A DNA stretch of 49,858 bases from Actinomycetota bacterium (GTDB lineage Bacteria > Actinomycetota > Thermoleophilia > Gaiellales > Gaiellaceae). Numbering within the stretch: the stretch's first letter is position 1; the number at the start of each line of letters is the position of its first letter. Under the pieces are notes generated by a model. The model was given only the letters and a program-made list of their open reading frames with translations. It had not been told where the DNA came from and did not search any database. The position numbers and the translations under genes are program-made. Location of the stretch: positions 1-49,858 of the forward strand of contig VAWI01000062.1 in the NCBI GenBank assembly GCA_005884005.1. The letters run 5' to 3'. Below are positions 15,528-21,959 of this stretch, one piece after another.

Positions 15528-16532
15528 ATGGCCGAATGGATCGATCTGCTCGACCCGGATGAAGGAGCGCTGAAGCGAGCCCTCCCCAGCCAGATCCACG
15601 CGCGCGCGCTCGAGCAACTGCTCGATCCGGCAGTGCACGACGACGAGCCGCGGCCAAGGCTGGAAGGTCACGACCACTACCTCTTCGGCGTCTTCCTGCT
15701 GCCGGTCGCGGTCCGCGAGGAGGACCGGGTCTATTACCAGGAGATCGACATCGTCGCGACCCGTGACCGGGTCGTGACGGTCCGCAAGACACCCGCGCGC
15801 GGTGACGCCTGCGACCTCGACCCGGTGCACAAGGCGATCGAAGGCGAGGCCGACAAGCGCTCGGGCATGATCGTCTACCGCGTTGTCGACCTGATCGCCG
15901 ACGACTTCCTCGACCTGGTCGATGCCCTGAACGAGGAGATCGACGAGCTCGAGGAGGGCATCGAAAGCTGGCCATCGAGCCAGGTGCGAGTTCGGATCTC
16001 CGACCTGCGGCACGATCTCCTCCATGTGCGGAGGACGCTCGGGCCGACGCGGGATGCCGTCCGAGCGATCGTCGACCGGCGGATCGACGTCGGCGAGGGC
16101 CCGGAGCTCCTGCCGCGCGAGATCGAGCTGAACTTCACGGACGCCTACGACAAGCTGCTGCGCGCGATGGACGGCCTCGACCTCTCGCGAGACCTGCTCG
16201 CCAGCGCACGGGACTACAGCCAGGCGAAGATCGCGAACGACCAGAACGAGGTCGTCAAGCGGCTGACGGTGATCGCGTCACTTCTGCTCGTGCCCACCTT
16301 CATCGTCGGGCTCTACGGGCAGAACTTCGACAACATTCCCGAGCTCAAGTGGGGCTTCGGCTACTGGTGGAGCTGGGGCTGGATCGTCTTCACGACAATC
16401 CTGCAGCTCGCTTTCTTCCGCTGGCTTGGCTGGATCGGCGGCGACAAGATCGGTCGGGCGCAACTGCCGCCGCTTCTGAGGCTCGACCCACGCGCGCTCC
16501 GCGGGCGACGCCGCCGGACGACTTCGACCTGA
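15528..16532 (+). CDS. CorA-like divalent cation transporter with GQN motif
   Basis: 334 residues. A large cytoplasmic alpha/beta domain, a long helix with coiled-coil segments (DDFLDLVDALNEEIDELEEGIE), and two C-terminal membrane helices (about 248-262 and 278-297) follow the CorA plan for Mg2+/Co2+ channels. The signature after the first helix reads YGQNF (Gly264-Gln265-Asn266) where CorA has YGMNF. The GMN is nearly invariant in transport-competent CorA, so selectivity or activity may differ. The last 40 residues are basic. It starts 9 bp after the trxB stop, probably in one transcript; TAGTCC lies 6 nt before the ATG, but its last base departs from the usual box. Confidence 0.85.
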   Translation: MAEWIDLLDPDEGALKRALPSQIHARALEQLLDPAVHDDEPRPRLEGHDHYLFGVFLLPVAVREEDRVYYQEIDIVATRDRVVTVRKTPARGDACDLDPVHKAIEGEADKRSGMIVYRVVDLIADDFLDLVDALNEEIDELEEGIESWPSSQVRVRISDLRHDLLHVRRTLGPTRDAVRAIVDRRIDVGEGPELLPREIELNFTDAYDKLLRAMDGLDLSRDLLASARDYSQAKIANDQNEVVKRLTVIASLLLVPTFIVGLYGQNFDNIPELKWGFGYWWSWGWIVFTTILQLAFFRWLGWIGGDKIGRAQLPPLLRLDPRALRGRRRRTTST

Positions 16533-16548
16533 GGCAGAGCCCGCTCGC

Positions 16549-16554
16549 TACCGT
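16549..16554 (+). promoter_or_regulatory. -10 element TACCGT, leaderless promoter of the PAS gene
   Basis: TACCGT ends exactly 6 nt before the ATG at 16561. Confidence 0.45.
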
Positions 16555-16560
16555 CATCCC

Positions 16561-17013
16561 ATGCCTTATTTCATCTGCCCGAACTGCAGGGAACGGTCGA
16601 TCGACCACGACCGCCAGGAAGGCCTGACCCGCCAAGCGGTCGCGTGCCACCGCTGCGGCTTCGGGTTCCTGTTCGAGCTGATGGACGATTACTACCCGGC
16701 GCCCGGGACCGGCTTCGTCGTCTGCGATCAGCAGAGCCGGATCCTGGCTTCCGGCCGCGGCGTCTTCGAGTTGACCGGCTATAGAGAAGACGAGCTGATG
16801 GGCCGCGAGGTCATGGAAAGCCTCGGCCTGACCGGCTACGAGGACGGCCGCAACCCTGCCCAGCTGGCTCTCGAATGGGGCGTGCGGCGCCTCGGCGAAC
16901 GGCTGGAGCTGAGGACTCGAGCCGGACAGCGGAAACCGGTCACCGCCGACTTCTTCCCTGCATACGACGACGACGGCGGCCTGCTGGTCGCGATCACGCC
17001 GCGTTCGTCGTAG
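16561..17013 (+). CDS. Zinc-ribbon plus PAS domain protein
   Basis: 150 residues. The N-terminus has two Cys pairs (CPNC at 6-9 and CHRC about 22 residues later), a probable zinc ribbon. A PAS fold follows, from about residue 48: GFVVCDQQSRILASGRGVFELTGYREDELMG is the classical PAS core, and the C-terminal strand is PVTADFFPAYDDDGGLLVAI. There is no output domain, so it would act as a stand-alone sensor or partner protein; a ligand is not evident. Its last 20 bases overlap the convergent coiled-coil gene at 16994. Confidence 0.8.
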   Translation: MPYFICPNCRERSIDHDRQEGLTRQAVACHRCGFGFLFELMDDYYPAPGTGFVVCDQQSRILASGRGVFELTGYREDELMGREVMESLGLTGYEDGRNPAQLALEWGVRRLGERLELRTRAGQRKPVTADFFPAYDDDGGLLVAITPRSS

Positions 17014-17290
17014 CCGCGAGTTCGGCCTCGACCCACGCTTGCAGCTCTTCCAGCGCCGTGAGTGACTCCTCGAGCTCGCGGAGCTCGGCGTGCGCCGACC
17101 GCTCGTGGATGCCGCCGAGCAGGCCGAGCGACTCGAGTCGATCGACGGTCGCGGCGGTGAGGTCGTTGCGGGCGCGCCGCTCGATCTTGGCCTGGCGTAG
17201 CTTCAAGCGGATTCGCTCCGCTCGCGCGGACAGCGCCGCCGACTCGCCGGCGAGGGCGTCCGCGAAGACGGCGAGGTCGATCTCCCGCAC
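16994..17290 (-). CDS. Small coiled-coil protein, last gene of the addB operon
   Basis: 98 residues from GTG 17290, almost all helical: SARAERIRLKLRQAKIERRA and LRELEESLTALEELQAWVEA have heptad-like spacing. The start is chosen because TACGCT lies 7 nt before this GTG; the longer frame reaches into the next gene's end. It follows the 2H phosphoesterase by 34 bp. No family was recognised; a DNA-repair accessory role is suggested only by position. Confidence 0.55.
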   Translation of the reverse strand: MREIDLAVFADALAGESAALSARAERIRLKLRQAKIERRARNDLTAATVDRLESLGLLGGIHERSAHAELRELEESLTALEELQAWVEAELAATTNAA

Positions 17291-17297
17291 ACTTTCG

Positions 17298-17303
17298 AGC
17301 GTA
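17298..17303 (-). promoter_or_regulatory. -10 element TACGCT, internal leaderless promoter
   Basis: TACGCT ends 7 nt before the GTG at 17290, in the gap after the 2H phosphoesterase gene. Confidence 0.4.
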
Positions 17304-17324
17304 CGCGGCCGGGTGTGACGCACC

Positions 17325-17840
17325 TCAAACGGATGTGCGCCGTTCGAGCGGAAACCCGCTGTGGCGGCGCCAGCCGGTAGGGCTGTCCTCGACCAGCCAC
17401 GCACGCTCGACGCGGGTCTTCACCGGCAATTGCGGTTGCAGCTCTCGCTCCACGGCAGCAAGGACGTCGTCGCCGCCCAGGGCGACGGTGACATGCGGGA
17501 CGATCTCGTCGAACTCACCGCCATACGGTGGAAACTCGGGGAACGCCCGCACCAAGCCCTCGGTGATCGCAACGAGGGGCTCGGCGGGCTCCGGCCGGAG
17601 GTAGAGGAGCCCAGGGAATCTCGCCGTTTCGCCAAGAGCGACCTCGAACGGGCCGAACGAAGCGAACAGGCGTCCGAGGGCTTCGAGCTTGTCCTCGACT
17701 CCTGAGCTGTCCGCGAACGGGAAGATCAGCGTCACGTGCGGCGGCATTCCACGAGGGCCGTCGGTTGTGTGCTGATCCCGCCAGCTGCCGAGCAGCGTCT
17801 CCAGCTCGGGTAGCAGGACGACGAGCGCGGTCTGGGCCAC
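17325..17840 (-). CDS. 2H phosphoesterase (2'-5' RNA ligase / LigT-like)
   Basis: 171 residues with the two H-x-T motifs that define the fold: PPHVTLIFPF (His35, Thr37) and VPHVTVALGG (His116, Thr118). Family members hydrolyse or ligate 2',5' or cyclic 2',3' phosphodiester bonds in RNA or nucleotides; the substrate here cannot be told. The GTG start shares its first base with the TAG stop of nth, so translation is coupled. Placement between a DNA glycosylase and a coiled-coil gene behind addAB is noteworthy, since the family is normally linked to RNA. Confidence 0.85.
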   Translation of the reverse strand: MAQTALVVLLPELETLLGSWRDQHTTDGPRGMPPHVTLIFPFADSSGVEDKLEALGRLFASFGPFEVALGETARFPGLLYLRPEPAEPLVAITEGLVRAFPEFPPYGGEFDEIVPHVTVALGGDDVLAAVERELQPQLPVKTRVERAWLVEDSPTGWRRHSGFPLERRTSV

Positions 17841-18508
17841 TAGACGCGGCTCGAAGGACAGAGGTCGTTGACGACGCAGTCCTCACAGCGGGGTGCGCGT
17901 GCGATGCAAACGCGGCGGCCGTGCCAGATCAGCAGGTGGGGGAAGAGACCCCAACGGTCGCGCGGCACAAGCCGCTGCAGGTTGCGCTCGATCTTGACCG
18001 GGTCCTCCTGTCTTGTCAGCCCCAGCCTTTGCGAGAGCCTGCGCACATGTGTGTCGACGACAATTCCCTGCGGATCGCCTAGCTCGGCAGCGACGACGTT
18101 CGCCGTCTTACGCGCCACGCCCGGTAGGCGGACGAGGTCCTCGAGCCTGCGCGGCACGCGGCCGTCGAACTCCTCGAGCAGCATCGCCATCGTCGCGCGC
18201 AGCGCCTTCGCCTTCTGGCGGTAGAACCCGGTCGCGTAGATGTCGCGCTCGAGTTCCGCCTGCGGGACGGCGAGGTAATCCGCCGGATGCTTGTATTTCT
18301 CGAACAGCCGCTCGGTGACGCGATTGACGTTCACGTCGGTCGTCTGCGCCGAGAGCATCACCGAGACGAGCAGCTCCAGCTCGGTGCGGTAGCGGAGCGC
18401 GATCTTCGCCTCGGGATATTCGGCCGCGAGGCGCTCGATGATCGGCACGATCCGCGCCCGCTTCGGGCCGACGTGACGCCGTGCCTCGTGGACGTAGCTC
18501 CGCGCCAC
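17840..18508 (-). CDS. nth: Endonuclease III (DNA glycosylase/AP lyase)
   Basis: 222 residues, standard length. It excises oxidised pyrimidines and cuts the abasic site. The helix-hairpin-helix LPGVARKTANVVAAELG contains the lyase Lys134, Asp152 follows in VDTHVRRL, and the [4Fe-4S] ligands Cys201, 208, 211 and 217 show the canonical C-x6-C-x2-C-x5-C spacing. TAGCGT lies 7 nt before the GTG start, so besides the addBA transcript (10-bp gap) it probably has its own leaderless promoter. The downstream 2H gene is coupled through a 1-nt overlap. Confidence 0.95.
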   Translation of the reverse strand: MARSYVHEARRHVGPKRARIVPIIERLAAEYPEAKIALRYRTELELLVSVMLSAQTTDVNVNRVTERLFEKYKHPADYLAVPQAELERDIYATGFYRQKAKALRATMAMLLEEFDGRVPRRLEDLVRLPGVARKTANVVAAELGDPQGIVVDTHVRRLSQRLGLTRQEDPVKIERNLQRLVPRDRWGLFPHLLIWHGRRVCIARAPRCEDCVVNDLCPSSRV

Positions 18509-18515
18509 GCCGGCG

Positions 18516-18521
18516 ACGCTA
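18516..18521 (-). promoter_or_regulatory. -10 element TAGCGT upstream of nth
   Basis: TAGCGT ends 7 nt before the GTG at 18508 and overlaps the end of addA. Confidence 0.4.
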
Positions 18522-21500
18522 ACCGACGGCGATCTCGGCCGGGATCGCCGTCTCCGGATGCTGCCGCAGTCGCGGTCCGGCGCAGACGACGTCGAGAACA
18601 GGACAGCCCGAGCAGATGAACTCGCTCGGCGTCGGCTTGAAGATGCCCTCTTGGATCATTGCGATCGCCTCGGAGAGCTCGGTTTCGAGTGCAGGCAGCT
18701 CAGCGCGGACGAAGCTCGTAATCACGGCCGGGTCGGGCCGCTCCAGGAACTGGTACACGACCTCGACCTCCTCGGCCCCGGCGCGGAAGCACGCCAGCGC
18801 GTAGACGAGCCGCTGCAGGCGATAGTCGCGCTCGATCAGCTCCTCGGGAATCGCGTCCTCGAGGACGTTCGTCTTGTAGTCGACGACCACCGCGCGCGGG
18901 CCGTCGCGATAGAGAACGTCTAGCCGGCCGTGCAGGAGGACGCCGTCGTGCTCGAAGGCGAACGGGCGCTCGGGCGCCGCGCCCTCGAGCGCCGCGATGC
19001 GCGCGGCCAGCTCCGAGGCACAGTAGGCCCCCACGAGCCCGGCGATCCGTTCCAGCTCCTCGTCGGTTGCGGCGGGGTAGCGTGCGCGGACGGTCTCGGC
19101 GAGCGCTTGCGGGTCGGGCGGCCGGGGGTCGCGGAGATCGAGCGCCTCGAGCAGGACGTGGACGCTGTCGCCGATCTCGGTGGCAGCCAGCCCCGCGTGT
19201 CCCGGCACCGAGCCCGAGGCCTGACCGGGCCGCATTCCGGCGACCCGCTCCGCGTAGTAGCGGTACGGGCACGACTCGAACAGGGCGAGCGCGCTGTACG
19301 AGAGCGTCCGGACGTGGTGCAGCGGCGGCTCCGGCACCGCCTCGAGCGGCGGCAGTTTCGGAGCGCTCACGGGAGCCGACCCGTCGGAGCCGTTCGGCTC
19401 GAACAACGCGAGCTGGCCCGGCTCGGCGGACGGCTCCGCCACGGGCTCGACCGCCGGCTCCGGCCGGAGACGGTCGAGTCGGAGCAGGATCCGCGCTCCG
19501 TCGCGCTCGAGCTCGACCGGGCCGTCCGCAGCGTCGTCGAAGGCAGGGATCTCGAGCCGACCGAGAACCCAGCCGATCGGCGTTCGCTCGTCCGCAGCCT
19601 TTTCGGGATCGATCGAGCCGGCCACGATCAGTCGATCGACGGCGCGCGTCATCGCGACGTAGTACAGCCGGCGCCGCTCCGCCTCGGCCTCCTCTCGGCT
19701 AGCTGCGCGCACTTCCTCGTACGCCGTCGTCGGCTTGCGGACTCCGGTCGCGGGATCGGCGACGCGGAAGCCGAACCGCCCGTCCGGCAGCGCGAGGATC
19801 TCGTCGGCACCGGGCGCCGCGCGGTCTCGGCCGGCGTCGGCGACGACCACGACCTTGAACTCGAGGCCCTTGGCGGCGTGGATGGTCAGCAGTCGGATGA
19901 CGTCGGCGTCTTCCTCCTCGGCCACTGCCTCCAGCTCCTTCGCACCCGCCTCGTCTTGCTCGCGGACGAAGCGGACGAAGCCCTCGATGTCGGCGCCGCG
20001 CAGCTCCTCGTAGGAGCGCGCTAGCCGGGCCAGCTTGCGGAGGTTGGCGTAGCGGCGCCGCCCGTCCCACTGCGCGAGAACGGCGAGGTCGTAATCGTGC
20101 GCGGCGACGATCTCCTCGCAGAGCCGCTCGAGCGAGAGCGTCCGCGACGCCGCGACGAGCCGCTCGAAGCGCTGGCGGAACGCCTGGAACAGCCGTTCGT
20201 CGCGCGGGTCGAGCCCTTCTGGGACGGTTCGCTCGAGCCCCTTGAAGAGCGGGCGCTTCGGCGCCGCCCGCCGCAGCAGCACGAGCGCGTCGTTGGAAAC
20301 GCCGACCAACGGCGAGGCGAGCACGGTGACGAGCGCTTCGTCGTCGTAGCGGTTGTGCAGCAACCGCAGATAGGCGAGCAGGTCGGCGACCTGCTGCTGG
20401 CCGAAGTAGCCGCGGCCGGTTGTCCGATAAGTCGGCAGGCCGAGCTCGCGCAGCTCCTGCTCGTACCACTCGGCGTCCGTTCCCGCGGCAAAGAGGAGCA
20501 CGATCTCGCCCGGCTTCGCGATACCTGTCTCGACGAGCTCCTTGACCCGGCGCGCGACCGAGCGAGCCTCGCCCCGGCGCCAGTGCGTCGCCGTCCCGCT
20601 GTAACTCGACTTGTCGGTGACGAGGAGCTCGACCGGCGTCCCGAAGACTGGGTCGGGAAAGTCGCCCGAGGCCGCAAGCGGCTGGAACTCGTCGCCGAAA
20701 TCGGAGCCAAAGAGATGGTTGACTGCGGCGAGGACTTCGGGGCGCGACCGGTAGTTGAGAGTCAGAGGCAGTACGGTGCCCGCCTCGTCGCGCCGCTCGC
20801 GGAAGACGTTCACATCGGCGTGCCGGAAGCCGTAGATCGACTGGAACTCGTCACCGACAAAGAACAGTTCCTCGCCGGCGATCAGATCGATCAGGTCGCA
20901 CTGGAGGCGGTTGGTGTCCTGGAACTCGTCGACCATCACCGCCCGGAAGCGCCAGGCCTCGCGCTGCCGGATCTCCTCGTGCTCGCGCAGCAGGTCGCGC
21001 GCGGTCAGCTGCAGATCCTCGAAGTCGACGCCGGACTCACGTTCTTTCGCACTCGTGTACGCGCGCGCGAAGGCCTCGAGCAGCTCTTGGAGCAGATCAC
21101 GGTCGCGGGTCGCCAGCTCGTCGAGCGCCGTCTGCTCAACGGCCTTGCGCGCGGCTTCGTAGCTCGCGAAGCGCTCGCGCGGTCCGCCCCGCGTGGCGAA
21201 CTCGGAGAGGTCGAGCAGAGCTTCGGTCTGGCGGTCGCGCTCGAGCAGCTCGAGCATGCGGGCGGCCTGTGCGTGCTGTTCCTCGTACCCGTCCTCGTCC
21301 ACGAGGCAGCGCGCGGCCTCTCGGAGCGCTTCGACGCGCTGCGCCAGCGCGGGGCCCTCGCCGAGGCGGAGCTCGAGCGGGCGGCCGGCGGCCCGCAACG
21401 TCTCGTAGACGCCGGTCAGCATCCGTCGCAGGCCGCCGGCGCCGTAGGTCGCGAGCAGACGCAGGCGGCGCGGATCGTCGCCGGCGCAGAACTCGGCCAG

Positions 21501-21959
21501 AGCCTCCTCGAACGCCTCACTGCGGAGCACACGCGCCTGGCTGTCGTCGAGCACGCGAAAACGGGGGTCGAGTCCGGCCGCGAAGGGATACGCCTTCAGG
21601 AGCCGATGGCAGAAGCCGTGAATCGTCGAGATCCAGGCGCCGTCGAGCTCGCGCGCGAGATCGTCCCGGCCGCGGTCGAGCAGCTCGCGGCGGATGCGGC
21701 CCCTCAGCTCGCCGGCCGCACGCTCCGTGTATGTGATCACGAGCACCGAGCCGACGTCGAGGCCCTCGTCGCAGACCGCCTTCGCGAACCGCTCCACGAG
21801 CACCAGCGTCTTGCCGGTGCCTGCGCCCGCAGAAACGAAGACGTGCCCACGCGCTTCGATCGCGGCTCGCTGCTCCGGATTGATCCGCGAAAAATGCTGC
21901 GCATTTTCCGCGGGGTTGGCCGGTCCCCTCGCTTCGCTCGGGAGACCGAGTTTCTTCAT
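18519..21959 (-). CDS. addA: AddA-type UvrD/Rep helicase-nuclease
   Basis: 1146 residues. Superfamily 1A helicase motifs in order: Walker A SAGAGTGKT (about 43), motif II VMVDEFQDTN, motif III VGDEFQSIYGFR, motif V TIHAAKGLEFKVVVV and motif VI YYVAMTRAVDRL. The C-terminus is a RecB-like PD-(D/E)XK nuclease (GRLDVLYRDG, VVVDYKTN, QRLVYALA). It is flanked by one Cys (LFESCPYRYYAERV) and a terminal C-x2-C-x6-C, the arrangement of an Fe-S stapled nuclease. Role: double-strand-break end processing with AddB ahead of RecA. The ATG at 21959 overlaps the addB stop as ATGA, so the subunits are translationally coupled; the longer frame start is rejected. Confidence 0.92.
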   Translation of the reverse strand: MKKLGLPSEARGPANPAENAQHFSRINPEQRAAIEARGHVFVSAGAGTGKTLVLVERFAKAVCDEGLDVGSVLVITYTERAAGELRGRIRRELLDRGRDDLARELDGAWISTIHGFCHRLLKAYPFAAGLDPRFRVLDDSQARVLRSEAFEEALAEFCAGDDPRRLRLLATYGAGGLRRMLTGVYETLRAAGRPLELRLGEGPALAQRVEALREAARCLVDEDGYEEQHAQAARMLELLERDRQTEALLDLSEFATRGGPRERFASYEAARKAVEQTALDELATRDRDLLQELLEAFARAYTSAKERESGVDFEDLQLTARDLLREHEEIRQREAWRFRAVMVDEFQDTNRLQCDLIDLIAGEELFFVGDEFQSIYGFRHADVNVFRERRDEAGTVLPLTLNYRSRPEVLAAVNHLFGSDFGDEFQPLAASGDFPDPVFGTPVELLVTDKSSYSGTATHWRRGEARSVARRVKELVETGIAKPGEIVLLFAAGTDAEWYEQELRELGLPTYRTTGRGYFGQQQVADLLAYLRLLHNRYDDEALVTVLASPLVGVSNDALVLLRRAAPKRPLFKGLERTVPEGLDPRDERLFQAFRQRFERLVAASRTLSLERLCEEIVAAHDYDLAVLAQWDGRRRYANLRKLARLARSYEELRGADIEGFVRFVREQDEAGAKELEAVAEEEDADVIRLLTIHAAKGLEFKVVVVADAGRDRAAPGADEILALPDGRFGFRVADPATGVRKPTTAYEEVRAASREEAEAERRRLYYVAMTRAVDRLIVAGSIDPEKAADERTPIGWVLGRLEIPAFDDAADGPVELERDGARILLRLDRLRPEPAVEPVAEPSAEPGQLALFEPNGSDGSAPVSAPKLPPLEAVPEPPLHHVRTLSYSALALFESCPYRYYAERVAGMRPGQASGSVPGHAGLAATEIGDSVHVLLEALDLRDPRPPDPQALAETVRARYPAATDEELERIAGLVGAYCASELAARIAALEGAAPERPFAFEHDGVLLHGRLDVLYRDGPRAVVVDYKTNVLEDAIPEELIERDYRLQRLVYALACFRAGAEEVEVVYQFLERPDPAVITSFVRAELPALETELSEAIAMIQEGIFKPTPSEFICSGCPVLDVVCAGPRLRQHPETAIPAEIAVG

